A stretch of 64,000 nt of DNA, taken from contig JAMPEH010000009.1 in NCBI GenBank assembly GCA_023665245.1, positions 3,706 through 67,705 on the forward strand, given 5' to 3'. Positions 50,955-60,807 of the stretch are shown piece by piece. The stretch's first letter is position 1; each line of letters starts with the position of its first letter. Below the pieces are notes generated by a model. That model ran no database searches and was not told the DNA's origin. It worked only from the letters and a program-made list of their open reading frames with translations. Origin of the DNA: Muribaculaceae bacterium. Its GTDB lineage: Bacteria > Pseudomonadota > Alphaproteobacteria > Rs-D84. The position numbers were made by a program, and so were the translations under genes.

Positions 50955-51959
50955 TTACTTTCTGACTTTTCGTTTTCTGCAAAGCAACACTGCAATAATT
51001 ACGACTAAAAGCACAACCGTAACAAAACATATCACAACAATCAGCAAGCTCTTATTTTTCGGTAATTCCTTCTCTTTTTGGGCATCACCCCTGCTTGCTA
51101 TGTCATGGTTTTTTATGCTTACAACATCGTCATTTGTTATCGTAATTTGCTCAGATATTTTTTCAAAATTAAGATTATTCACTGATATAATATCAACTCC
51201 ATAATCCTGTACCAATGTTTCCCTTACATCGCTCCAAAACTGTTCTTCCTGTTCGCCGGAAAGCTTTGACAAGGAATCAATGTTATACCCTGTCATCGTT
51301 ATTACAACCGCATCCTTTATTATGTCCTCACCAATATCATTTATGGACAGATTGGAATTAAAATCTGCGGCTGCATGAAAAGAATATTCCTTTTCGTCCT
51401 CATTTGACATTACTGCTTTCACATCCGGAGGTATATCCTCTATTTTCCCACTGTTTGTATTATGTTTTGTCCCCGCCACAATATTGTCACAATTTAACGC
51501 AACGTCCTCCCATGCCTCATTAAATGTATCCGCAACACTATAACTTACCTTAATTTCAATATTATCAGCATTTTCATCTATCACCGTAACGCCTATATAC
51601 AGAATGGTTCCGTCAATCGTCACATCTTCCGTGGAATACCAAATAACATCTATTTTGCCTGCAGCCTCACTATCCTTTCCATAATTAAAGCTGCCCGCTT
51701 CCGTAACCAGCCCTTTCGAAACTGAATCTATTTGCAGTATACTGCTGTCATATTCCAAGGAGATTCGAAACCCCATAATACCTTTATTTTCTGTTATGTA
51801 TAACGGTATAAGGCATTGCGTTTCATTTAACCACTGTATAGCTTCCCCCGCTGTTGATACCCTATAAGCATCAACAGCGTAGGAGGTTATGTACACATTT
51901 CGAAGCAATGCAGCTATACATACAAGTGTTATGAGTATTATCTTATTTTTTCGAATCAT
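50955..51959 (-). CDS. Membrane-anchored cohesin protein
   Basis: A 334-residue protein. The N-terminus is a signal peptide (IILITLVCIAALLRN). A cohesin-like domain is at about 40-165: LIPLYITENKGIMGFRISLE, YDSSILQIDSVSKG, GTILYIGVTVIDENAD. The middle is acidic and carries a second alpha/beta region (ITMTGYNIDSLSKLSGEQEE). The C-terminus is a transmembrane helix at about 305-327 followed by CRKRKVRK, a positive stop. The cohesin therefore faces outside. Its ATG overlaps the stop of the dockerin gene by 4 bases, which favours 1:1 synthesis. It is the natural cell-surface receptor for the dockerin protein. Confidence 0.82.
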   Translation of the reverse strand: MIRKNKIILITLVCIAALLRNVYITSYAVDAYRVSTAGEAIQWLNETQCLIPLYITENKGIMGFRISLEYDSSILQIDSVSKGLVTEAGSFNYGKDSEAAGKIDVIWYSTEDVTIDGTILYIGVTVIDENADNIEIKVSYSVADTFNEAWEDVALNCDNIVAGTKHNTNSGKIEDIPPDVKAVMSNEDEKEYSFHAAADFNSNLSINDIGEDIIKDAVVITMTGYNIDSLSKLSGEQEEQFWSDVRETLVQDYGVDIISVNNLNFEKISEQITITNDDVVSIKNHDIASRGDAQKEKELPKNKSLLIVVICFVTVVLLVVIIAVLLCRKRKVRK

Positions 51960-54900
51960 AACTCCTCTTTTCCAACAAGGTATCTTGCAAGCATTGCCGC
52001 ATCACGGTTATTTACATTACCGTCACCATTAACATCCATTGCACGAAGCTTGGCAGCATCCGCCTGCTCTTTTCCAAGCAGACACCTTGCTATTCCTGAT
52101 ACATCCTTTCCGTTTATAATTCCATCACCATTGTAATCTCCTAAAATTATAACCGTTATCATATCAAGAATATTTCCGTCTCCGTCCAACATACGTATAA
52201 TCGTATTTGTTCCGACATTCGCATTATCTTCAAGCTTGACATTATCACAATCGTAAAACTCCAAGCTGTCCGTATCAATGTTCTTTCTGACATCAGAAAC
52301 CTTATTCTTTCCAATCTCTATGTTTCTTAAAAACGCTTCATCAAGGTCATACTTAGAATTTCTAAAGAGACAAATGGAATTGTTTGGATTTCCTGTCACA
52401 GTAATTACACATTGTGCAGTTTCCCCGGATGATTTAAGCTTTGCAGTTATTGTTGTACTACCCTTTTTGAGTGCTGTTACATTTCCCTGTGAATCTACAA
52501 CTGCAACGCTCTCATCTGTACTCATCCACTCTTCCGTCTCATCATTACATACTGTTCCGTCACTGGCATAAGTCACTTTTGGCGTAACCTTAAAAATTGT
52601 ATCTTCCATAATTGAATATTCATTTCTAGGGAACGAAATCACGGCATACTCAGCTTCCTCGATATATTTTGCCTTCACAGTTATATCCTTCACAACACAG
52701 TATGCGTCATCCTCACTATCCCATCCGACAAAATGATAACCGCTTTTTTCAGGTGCCACAGTGTCGTCTGCTGAATTTCCATAGGATACTTTGCCTGTCT
52801 TAATTACATCTCCATTTTCATCTAAATATGTAACATTAAATTGCTTTGCATCATACATGGCATATAATGTAAGTGAGCTTGTTATGGTTTCTGCCTGTTC
52901 CTGCCATGGCTCCGTACAGCCGCTGTCATAGAATATACCCTTCAACTCCACGTCATCATATTCTTCATTTACAAATTCCAACACATTCACCATCGTATTA
53001 TCCTTGACAAAATCACGATATGACTGTACTTTGCTTTCATTGAAGAAATTGACTGCCTGTATGTTAATGATATGCATTGGTACATTTCCTGCGGTATTAA
53101 TTGCATACCATTCTTCTCCCGCCGCACTGTCATTCATGCCAAGCTTTGTTGCATAAAATCGGAGTTTGCTTGTTTTGGAAATTGTAATTGCTCCATTGTA
53201 TATTTTCACATTATCATTTTCACTGTCTGTCGGATCACTTCCATCCAATGTATAATAAATCAATGCATCTTCTGTTTGTGATGTAAGAGCAACCTTTTGT
53301 GAATTGTCAAATTCACCTGTCTGAACAGATGCCATCGGCATTGCAACCGTTTCATCAAATTCATAAATGGCACCTACAACCAAATTGCCTGTAATACAGC
53401 TAAGGTCAATATTTTCACCCCAGCTTAAAAAGTTCATATTGTCGAGTACCTCAGGAACGGTATTTTCTCTTTCTTCCTCATCAGGTGCTGTTACTCCTGG
53501 CGACATTGCCGCATCCCCATGCTCAACCTCCTGTTCCTCAACTATATTTCCTTCCCAGTCAACAAATGTTACGGTATATACAGGTTTCTTATAAACTGCT
53601 TCACATAACAGATTTTTGTCTACAACCGTGCCTTCAGAAATTGTCCAGCCTGTAAGCTCAAGACCCTCCGGCACATTTTCAACCTCAGGCAATGTTATGA
53701 TATCGCCGTAGCTATACTCCTCATTTGCAAATGTCCGGTTTTCCCAATCTACAAATGAAACAACATACTTCTCCGGCTCATAATTTGCCTTTACGGTAAG
53801 GTTTGCATGAATATTTGTAACTCCCGTATCCCAACCTGTAAACCGGTATCCCGCTTTTTCCGGTGCATCAGGCACCGTAGCATTATGTCCTTCCTCCACC
53901 TTTTGCGAAGTGATTTCTTTCCCATCTGCATCAACAAAGCTTACAGTATATACAGGTTTTGGTGCTTCTATCGTTCCAACCTTCACATAATTTGATGTTC
54001 CTTTCACACCAAGAACTACCGTATAATCACCTGTTCCTTCATACGATTGTTCTTCACGTGGTATAAAGGAAATATTTAAGCCTCCGTCTGCCGCAATCTT
54101 TGTTGCACCGATATATTCAACATTATCCTCAGCAATTTGATTTACCTTATTTTTAAACACAATGACAACCGCATCCTTACCAGCAAGGCTCTTTGCCTCA
54201 TCGGGAAGAACACATTTTGGATTCATCACTTCACCTGTTGTGGTCGCCGTCTTCGGGTCAATCTTAATGCGGTACTGTGTTTTTGTTTCTATAAGCTTCT
54301 TTGTGGTACCTGCTTTTATGGCAGTATCTCCTGTAATGGCAGTATCCTGCCAGCCTGACCAAGTATCATCAACCTTATAAAAGCTGTATGTATATGTAGT
54401 TGTTGCCGTACTGTAATAATAGCGGTATAACGGATCCGAATTAAGCTTACTCTGCATTTTGTTTCTCGTATCAGGTCCAACGATACCATCAACTGTAAGT
54501 CCATTTGCTCTTTGGAAATTCTTTACTGCAGCGGCAGTATTATAACCAAATATTCCATCAATATCTGTTCCGCATCCATATCTGTTCAGGACAGTCTGTA
54601 TCCATCTTACCATGCTTCTATAACTGTCCCCACCTGTTGTGCTGACAGAAATATTGTATGTCGGAACCAAATACGGACTTGGATTGTATGTATATGATAT
54701 CGCAGATGACCAGCATCTGTAATATGCCGCATTTGGTGCAGGTGCTGAGCTGCTTCTGCCCTGTCCATAATAATGGGAATCGTTGTTATCCTTTACGGAT
54801 TTTTGCGTATTGTATAATGTCCATCCACTAATCGAATTTGTACTGGTGGATGTTGTGTAATTTACGTTCTTGTATCTGTACAAGGTTCTTGTCTGATACT

Positions 54901-57388
54901 CCGTGCCTGATGCAGGCTTCTTATCTGTCCATTCTCCGTATCCCTCAACAACAACAGGAACATCTACCATTTCCGCTAACGGCACTGCTGATTCATAATC
55001 ATCCAGCACAAGAATACGAGCCTTGTCTGCAGCATTACTACAGGCAATATACATATCAGAAACTTCCTTTGTTCCCTCTGCTATAACATTGCCGTTATCG
55101 TCCGTTTCTGCTGCCGGAACACGAACGGTTCGTGTTTCTCCCTGTGCCACAAGCTTGCCTTCATCCGTAACCATGTATATCATTACACGGGCATTTTTTG
55201 TCTCTGCAGAATGGTTCTTAATCGTAAAATGTAAATAATACATTTCTTCCGCATAATTTGCCGTACATGCATCTTTTCCTACTGAAACAGCCATAGGAAG
55301 CTCACTGTCCGCCCACTCATAAACAGGATAAATCGTCATATCTGATTTAACATTATTCGTCGATTCACTCCAGCCCTTAAAGGAATAGCCTTCAGGTATG
55401 TCAAGTGCATCGTTTGCGGGTGCGGACGCATTTTCTCCATGGTATACCTTCTGTGCAGTTCCTATCACCTTTCCATTTGTCTCTTTAAAGGTAACCGTAT
55501 ACTGATTTTTTGTGTATGTTGCCTTAACCGTTCCGTTGTCCTTAACATTTTGATATGTTCCACTCCAGCCTGCAAATGAATACCCCTCTTTTTCAGGTGC
55601 CTGCGGTGCTGTCGCACTTCCGTTCCAATCAACCTTTTGAACACTGATTACGGTATCATCGTCATTTACAAATGTTATGGTTCTCTTATCATGTACATTT
55701 ACCGTACAGGTAGCAGTTTTTCCGTTATGGGTTTTGGCAGTTATCTGTGCCGTTCCTTCCCTTACTCCTGTAATTGTGCCATTGCTTACTGTGGCAACCC
55801 CGCTGTTTGAGCTGCTCCATGTTACATTCTTGTTTGTAGCATTTGACGGTTCTACCTTTGCTGAAAGCTGTTGCTTACCGCCTGTTGTAAGGTTTAATGT
55901 TCCACTGCTGATAGAAACGGAGGACGGATTTACAACCTGCCTTTTCTGCCATTCCGACTGCATTTTATTTCTCGTGTCAGGTCCGACGATTCCGTCAACC
56001 GCCAATCCAAATTTACTTTGGAAGCTTCGAACTGCATTGTATGTATTTGTTCCGAAAATTCCATCTTCCGATAGTCCTGCTCCCATGAGGTAATTCAGCA
56101 TTTGCTGAACCCATCTCACATCGGAGCCTGAGCTGTTTCTGCTGAGATTACGGGTTGGCACGGCTGTTCCTGATGATACCGTAGAATATGTACTCTTATC
56201 CTTATTAATCCAAGTATCAACATTAGGCATGGTTCCGTTAGACGGATAACTAATTTCCCCAAACCCCATAAGATATGGATAGGTCTTATAATTATCTATA
56301 CTACGGTGATGGACACCTTCACTATATGTATTACCAATTGTTGTATTACCCTCTATGGTAACTATGCTGTTTCCACTAACTTTTACAACAAGCCCCACAT
56401 GGTCAGCGTACTGACTTCCACCATCCCACTCATATAACACATAATCTCCCGGTTTAGGGGTATAACCTGAATTTCTGGCATGGTACTTATTTTTATTTCT
56501 GAACCATGCTTCAAGTCCATCATATCCACTACCATCATTATGCTTCATACTCGTCCAAAGCGGATTCCCACATCCTGAAGAATAATTAGGATAAAGGGAT
56601 TTATCTATGCCTGCCTGCTGCATGCACCATAAAACATACGCTGCACACCAATCATTGTTTGTTCCATATTTAGTTCTATCGTTTAAGGAAATCTCCTGCA
56701 AAGCAACTGTAAGCAGTCTTCCTCTTGTTCCTGATTCTGCCGGTTTTGCCTGATTTGAATTTAATAAATCCAACCTTACAACATAAACAGCACCTGCTCC
56801 CATCTTCCAAAGAGAATAGTCTTTTCTATTACTTGTATGTGCAGAAACTAGTGGATTTCCATTATCATATCCCGTACAAATTCCTGCATGGTCAATATCA
56901 TTAGGGTTTGTCTTGGACAAATCCTCTGTTCCCCATACATAAAATATCGGGTCTCCTATTTTCACCTGTGATGCAGACGGATTTTTAACAATGAGATTTT
57001 TGTATTCCGCTTTTCCTTTAAACCATTCGTACAAATAATCTGCCCGATTCCAGCTTTGGGAATATTTATACCAAGTTGAATCTGTTTGCAATCCACCTGC
57101 CACTAAGCATTGCGAAACAAAATTTGCACAGTCATTCCCAGAATAAATAGGATATGCTTTGTTATATGAACCCGTATCGTCTTTGCCGCTATCGTTTGTA
57201 TACTTATGGGCATACTCAATCGCTGCTTGTGCATTATATGTTCCTGCCGCTTTTGCATCCTTCACCCCAAACATCGTCGGTGGTGCAAGTGTCACAAGCA
57301 TCACTGCAGTAAGTGCCATGCTGACGAAACGTTTTAAGCTCCTGCTTAAACCATGTTGTCGTTTTTTAGATTTTTGCTTTTTATCCAT
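51956..57388 (-). CDS. 1810-residue secreted peptidoglycan hydrolase with dockerin
   Basis: A very large exported protein. Signal peptide, residues 1-48. Amidase_6 domain (about 50-215) with catalytic Cys in SGNDCANFVSQC and His in DIDHAGICTGY. CHAP domain (about 220-390) with DWCAAYVLWCMQQAG and YADHVGLVVK. Two peptidoglycan-binding domains, each ending DGIVGPDTRNKMQS (about 410-485 and 935-1005). Two Big_2 domains. Several InlB-like Flg_new repeats (GYSFAGWSG, GYRFTGWDT, GYHFVGWDS). One chitobiase-C-like domain (YYTLDGSDPTDSEN). At the end a dockerin with two Ca-binding loops, DYNGDGIINGKD and DVNGDGNVNNRD. It cuts peptide crosslinks in the cell wall. The dockerin should dock onto the cohesins encoded next door. 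Confidence 0.92.
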   Translation of the reverse strand: MDKKQKSKKRQHGLSRSLKRFVSMALTAVMLVTLAPPTMFGVKDAKAAGTYNAQAAIEYAHKYTNDSGKDDTGSYNKAYPIYSGNDCANFVSQCLVAGGLQTDSTWYKYSQSWNRADYLYEWFKGKAEYKNLIVKNPSASQVKIGDPIFYVWGTEDLSKTNPNDIDHAGICTGYDNGNPLVSAHTSNRKDYSLWKMGAGAVYVVRLDLLNSNQAKPAESGTRGRLLTVALQEISLNDRTKYGTNNDWCAAYVLWCMQQAGIDKSLYPNYSSGCGNPLWTSMKHNDGSGYDGLEAWFRNKNKYHARNSGYTPKPGDYVLYEWDGGSQYADHVGLVVKVSGNSIVTIEGNTTIGNTYSEGVHHRSIDNYKTYPYLMGFGEISYPSNGTMPNVDTWINKDKSTYSTVSSGTAVPTRNLSRNSSGSDVRWVQQMLNYLMGAGLSEDGIFGTNTYNAVRSFQSKFGLAVDGIVGPDTRNKMQSEWQKRQVVNPSSVSISSGTLNLTTGGKQQLSAKVEPSNATNKNVTWSSSNSGVATVSNGTITGVREGTAQITAKTHNGKTATCTVNVHDKRTITFVNDDDTVISVQKVDWNGSATAPQAPEKEGYSFAGWSGTYQNVKDNGTVKATYTKNQYTVTFKETNGKVIGTAQKVYHGENASAPANDALDIPEGYSFKGWSESTNNVKSDMTIYPVYEWADSELPMAVSVGKDACTANYAEEMYYLHFTIKNHSAETKNARVMIYMVTDEGKLVAQGETRTVRVPAAETDDNGNVIAEGTKEVSDMYIACSNAADKARILVLDDYESAVPLAEMVDVPVVVEGYGEWTDKKPASGTEYQTRTLYRYKNVNYTTSTSTNSISGWTLYNTQKSVKDNNDSHYYGQGRSSSAPAPNAAYYRCWSSAISYTYNPSPYLVPTYNISVSTTGGDSYRSMVRWIQTVLNRYGCGTDIDGIFGYNTAAAVKNFQRANGLTVDGIVGPDTRNKMQSKLNSDPLYRYYYSTATTTYTYSFYKVDDTWSGWQDTAITGDTAIKAGTTKKLIETKTQYRIKIDPKTATTTGEVMNPKCVLPDEAKSLAGKDAVVIVFKNKVNQIAEDNVEYIGATKIAADGGLNISFIPREEQSYEGTGDYTVVLGVKGTSNYVKVGTIEAPKPVYTVSFVDADGKEITSQKVEEGHNATVPDAPEKAGYRFTGWDTGVTNIHANLTVKANYEPEKYVVSFVDWENRTFANEEYSYGDIITLPEVENVPEGLELTGWTISEGTVVDKNLLCEAVYKKPVYTVTFVDWEGNIVEEQEVEHGDAAMSPGVTAPDEEERENTVPEVLDNMNFLSWGENIDLSCITGNLVVGAIYEFDETVAMPMASVQTGEFDNSQKVALTSQTEDALIYYTLDGSDPTDSENDNVKIYNGAITISKTSKLRFYATKLGMNDSAAGEEWYAINTAGNVPMHIINIQAVNFFNESKVQSYRDFVKDNTMVNVLEFVNEEYDDVELKGIFYDSGCTEPWQEQAETITSSLTLYAMYDAKQFNVTYLDENGDVIKTGKVSYGNSADDTVAPEKSGYHFVGWDSEDDAYCVVKDITVKAKYIEEAEYAVISFPRNEYSIMEDTIFKVTPKVTYASDGTVCNDETEEWMSTDESVAVVDSQGNVTALKKGSTTITAKLKSSGETAQCVITVTGNPNNSICLFRNSKYDLDEAFLRNIEIGKNKVSDVRKNIDTDSLEFYDCDNVKLEDNANVGTNTIIRMLDGDGNILDMITVIILGDYNGDGIINGKDVSGIARCLLGKEQADAAKLRAMDVNGDGNVNNRDAAMLARYLVGKEEL
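56868..57138 (-). repeat. Duplicated amidase_6 segment, copy in the dockerin gene
   Basis: About 270 bases here are nearly identical at DNA level to 58867-59137, including synonymous positions. This indicates recent duplication or gene conversion. Confidence 0.8.
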
Positions 57389-57400
57389 CTTGCTACCTCC

Positions 57401-59386
57401 TTACTTATACCTCGCATTCTTCCCTGCACCTTTCCTCTTTAACAGCTTCTTATATGCAGCTTTTTTACTCCTTGGAACCTTGATGGTTGCCTTGGCATTG
57501 ATTCCCTTGAATGCATTGGAACCGACATTGGAGCTTTTCAGCTTGGTTGTCTTTATTGTAATGTTCTTTAGCTTCTTACAGCCATAGAATGCCTGCTTGC
57601 CTATCCTCTTTACTTTCGATGGAATTGCGACAGCAGTAAGAGCAGTACACTTATAAAATGCCTTATTACCTATCTTTATCAGATTTTTGTTAAGTGTCAC
57701 CGTCTTAAGCTTTTTGCATCCACTAAATGCTTCACTTCCAACCGATGTAATGTTTTTCCCAAAGGTAACTGCGGTAATACCCGTCTTATTTCTGAATGCC
57801 CCTTTGTATATAGCTGTTACCTTAAATGTTTTGCCCTTATATGTAACCGTTGCAGGTATGGTTACTTTGCCTGATGTTGCGGTTGTCTTTATTAGTGAAA
57901 CAGTCTGCTTGCCTGTAATCTTATACTTTGCCTTTGATTTGGCGTCCTTGAAGGTTTCACCAACCTTAGGTACAGTAACCGTTATAGCTGGTTTTTGCGG
58001 TGTCGGTTCCTTCGGCGTTTCTGTACTGATTTTTACCGGTAATACTTCTTCTTTTGTCTCACCACATACCGAACAAACATATAACTTACTTCCAGTTTCT
58101 GTTGTAGTCGGATTTTTTGTTACCGTTCCTTGATTCCACGTATGTACACCCGTTGCAGAATTTTTCAGAGTAACCGTATTTAATTTTCTGCATGTTGCAC
58201 ATGTTGCTGTTGCTGTACCGTCATTTATACATGTTGCATCATTATTGTAACTATAATTTGTGTAAGTATGTCCAAGTGCCTGTACATTTTCGGTATATGT
58301 ACTTCCGCATCCCTTACATGTATATAAGTTACTTCCTGCCTTATCACATGTCGCCTGTGATACAACCTGCTTTGTCCATGTATGTGTATGGCTTTCTACT
58401 GCATCAGATATTATTGTTACAGTTTTGTCTCCACCCAGCTTTGGATTATTTCCGGATGGATGGTTTATCGCATATAAATATATAGGCTGACTGCCAGTCT
58501 TTTTAACCGAAATCGTAGTTTCAAATCCATGATTTCCACTTATCCCATACATTTTATTTGCATCCGACCTAAGTAGATTTGTATGTAATATAATTTCTTC
58601 CGTACCAGCTTCTCCCTGTAAACCACCTATGCAAATCTTGACATCTATGGATTTCGATGGTTCATCCGGGTCAAAAGCCCAACCCGCAACTTTTATTTTT
58701 TGCGGTTCCGTTGATTCCGCCAAATCAAAATGTCCTATCGGCGGTATATTTACATTTACCTGATCTAACCTTACAACATAAACAGCACCTGCTCCCATTT
58801 TCCATGAAGAAAAATTTTTTCTATTACTTGAATGTGCAGAAACAAGCGGGTTACCGTTGCTGTCATATCCCGTACAAATTCCTGCATGGTCAATATCATT
58901 GGGATTTGTCTTGGACAAATCCTCTGTTCCCCATACATAAAATATCGGGTCTCCTATTTTCACCTGTGATGCAGACGGATTTTTAACAATGAGATTTTTG
59001 TATTCCGCTTTTCCTTTAAACCATTCGTACAAATAATCTGCCCGATTCCAGCTTTGGGAATATTTATACCACGTTGAATCTGTTTGCAAACCACCTGCCA
59101 CTAAGCATTGTGAAACAAAATTTGCACAGTCATTTCCTGCGTAATAGGAATAAGCTTTGTTATATGAACCTGTATCATCCGTGCCACTTGCATCTGTATA
59201 CTGCAAAGCATAATTAGCAGCTGCCTGTGCATTATATGTTCCTGCCGCTTTGACATCCAACACCCCAAATATCGTTGGTGGTGCAAGTGTAACAAGCATT
59301 ACTGCGGTAAGCACAAGACTAATGATGCGTTTTAGTTCTCGTGCCATTCCGCTTTGTTTTTTTATGTACTTTCTTTTCACATCCAT
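57401..59386 (-). CDS. Secreted amidase_6 hydrolase with zinc-ribbon-like repeats and LRR
   Basis: A 661-residue exported protein starting at ATG 59386 with GGAGGG upstream. The signal peptide ends near residue 48. The amidase_6 domain (about 35-200) keeps Cys in AGNDCANFVSQC and His in DIDHAGICTGYD. An Ig-like domain follows (VAGWAFDPDEPSKSIDVKIC). Then come three Cys pairs in repeats: CKGCGS, CATCRK and CSVCGE, which look like zinc-binding or disulfide knots. The C-terminal 160 residues are BspA LRR_5 repeats. The N-terminal domain is a near copy of that in the 1810-residue protein, and the LRR end is a near copy of the 49443 product. It has no dockerin or cohesin. Confidence 0.88.
   Translation of the reverse strand: MDVKRKYIKKQSGMARELKRIISLVLTAVMLVTLAPPTIFGVLDVKAAGTYNAQAAANYALQYTDASGTDDTGSYNKAYSYYAGNDCANFVSQCLVAGGLQTDSTWYKYSQSWNRADYLYEWFKGKAEYKNLIVKNPSASQVKIGDPIFYVWGTEDLSKTNPNDIDHAGICTGYDSNGNPLVSAHSSNRKNFSSWKMGAGAVYVVRLDQVNVNIPPIGHFDLAESTEPQKIKVAGWAFDPDEPSKSIDVKICIGGLQGEAGTEEIILHTNLLRSDANKMYGISGNHGFETTISVKKTGSQPIYLYAINHPSGNNPKLGGDKTVTIISDAVESHTHTWTKQVVSQATCDKAGSNLYTCKGCGSTYTENVQALGHTYTNYSYNNDATCINDGTATATCATCRKLNTVTLKNSATGVHTWNQGTVTKNPTTTETGSKLYVCSVCGETKEEVLPVKISTETPKEPTPQKPAITVTVPKVGETFKDAKSKAKYKITGKQTVSLIKTTATSGKVTIPATVTYKGKTFKVTAIYKGAFRNKTGITAVTFGKNITSVGSEAFSGCKKLKTVTLNKNLIKIGNKAFYKCTALTAVAIPSKVKRIGKQAFYGCKKLKNITIKTTKLKSSNVGSNAFKGINAKATIKVPRSKKAAYKKLLKRKGAGKNARYK
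58867..59137 (-). repeat. Duplicated amidase_6 segment, second copy
   Basis: This is the counterpart of 56868-57138, with only scattered single-base differences. Confidence 0.8.
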
Positions 59387-59403
59387 AGCTCTTCCCTCCA
59401 TTT

Positions 59404-60792
59404 TTACTTTATTTTCACTTTCTTTACCGTGCTCCATGCGGAATAATATTTAATACCGCCTACCCTTTTGCATGCCCGCATTCTCACATAATAATATTTT
59501 CTGCTTTTTAGCTTCGTAATTGCATACTTCGATTTGCTTTTTGATACCTGCTTTGTCTTTGCTCCACTGAATTTTTTATTCGTGGAATACTGTATCTGGT
59601 ATCCACTCAGTTTTTTATTTGTTTTCCACTTTAACGTAAGCTTGCCTTTTCCATTGCTTTTCACATACGTTGGCTTGACTAATGCAACATATGTCATTTT
59701 CCTTGTGTTTCCATTTTTACCCGTCACGGAACCCATTGTAGGGATAACCTTGTAGCTGTATGTTCCGCCTGATTTTGCCGTTTTATCCACATAACTTCCT
59801 ACCGAAGATGTAGCCGCAAGCTTTTTCCATGAGCCGCTTCCTGCCTTGCGGTAAACAATATAACCGGTTGCATTTTTTACCTTACCCCATGAAACCTTAA
59901 TGCCTGAAGCTGTGTTCTTTACCGTGTCAATGTAAACAGGATTTAATTTTGCTGAAATGTTGAAGGTGTAGTTGCCTGTGTAATATGAGGTAAACCAGTC
60001 GCCATCACCGAACATCCCACTGAGGCTTACATAATATGTGCCTGGTGTCTCTATTTCAAATTCAAAGTCACTTTTAATTTTACCCAAAGCTTCATCCTTA
60101 TCGAAATTTTTCTTATATGTTTGATTTCCCTTTGAATCATATAATTTCCATCCAATCCACTTCATGTCCGAATTTACATTAAACGTATAGCTTCCTGTTT
60201 TATTAATGGTAAATTTATAAAAATCATCATAATCATTTTTTGCTATCTGCCCTTTATAGCTCTTGCCTAATTCTATTTTGTTTGCTGATATCATATTGTT
60301 ATTGGAGCCGCCCTGGCTTTCCGCAAAGCTCTCTCCTGCACTTTTGAACTCGTATTGAAAGCTGTAGTCGCCATTATACCGATCACTTGAACCACCTTTT
60401 TCAACACTGAAATAATAAGTTCCTTTTGTCAAATCCAGCACTTTTTCATAGGTACTTTTTCCCATAACATCACTAAAAGTGCTAAATTTATAATCAAGCT
60501 GTGAGCCTTCATTATCATACAAATAATAGCACACACTCATTTCCGCACTTGCATTGATAGACAATCTACCCGCAGACGTAAGCGTTATCTTATAAAAATC
60601 CGTTTTGTTACTATTATCCAGTGTCCCATAATACCAATTATTGGCATATATCTGCGTTGCATTGGACATATTGTCGCCTGCTGCTTTGGCATCACCCACC
60701 GGTGCTTCTGCAACAATCATAATTACTGTCAATAAAAATGCCAGTATTTTCCCTTTGAGCTTCATTTTTTTCACATCCATTTTTTCTTTCAT
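59404..60792 (-). CDS. Secreted PPC and fibronectin III-type protein
   Basis: A 462-residue exported protein. The signal peptide ends at about residue 37 (GDAKAAGD). Two PPC (pre-peptidase C-terminal) beta-sandwich domains lie at about 40-150 and 165-285: GTLDNSNKTDFYKITLTSAG, and GQIAKNDYDDFYKFTINKTG. Two fibronectin type III-like domains end the protein (SWGKVKNATGYIVYRKAG and SGYQIQYSTNKKFSG). PPC domains usually accompany secreted peptidases, but no catalytic domain is present here. It is likely an adhesive or structural partner. It is the second gene of the operon, 15 bases after the LytTR regulator and 17 before the hydrolase. Confidence 0.85.
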   Translation of the reverse strand: MKEKMDVKKMKLKGKILAFLLTVIMIVAEAPVGDAKAAGDNMSNATQIYANNWYYGTLDNSNKTDFYKITLTSAGRLSINASAEMSVCYYLYDNEGSQLDYKFSTFSDVMGKSTYEKVLDLTKGTYYFSVEKGGSSDRYNGDYSFQYEFKSAGESFAESQGGSNNNMISANKIELGKSYKGQIAKNDYDDFYKFTINKTGSYTFNVNSDMKWIGWKLYDSKGNQTYKKNFDKDEALGKIKSDFEFEIETPGTYYVSLSGMFGDGDWFTSYYTGNYTFNISAKLNPVYIDTVKNTASGIKVSWGKVKNATGYIVYRKAGSGSWKKLAATSSVGSYVDKTAKSGGTYSYKVIPTMGSVTGKNGNTRKMTYVALVKPTYVKSNGKGKLTLKWKTNKKLSGYQIQYSTNKKFSGAKTKQVSKSKSKYAITKLKSRKYYYVRMRACKRVGGIKYYSAWSTVKKVKIK

Positions 60793-60807
60793 AATAATCC
60801 TTCTCCT

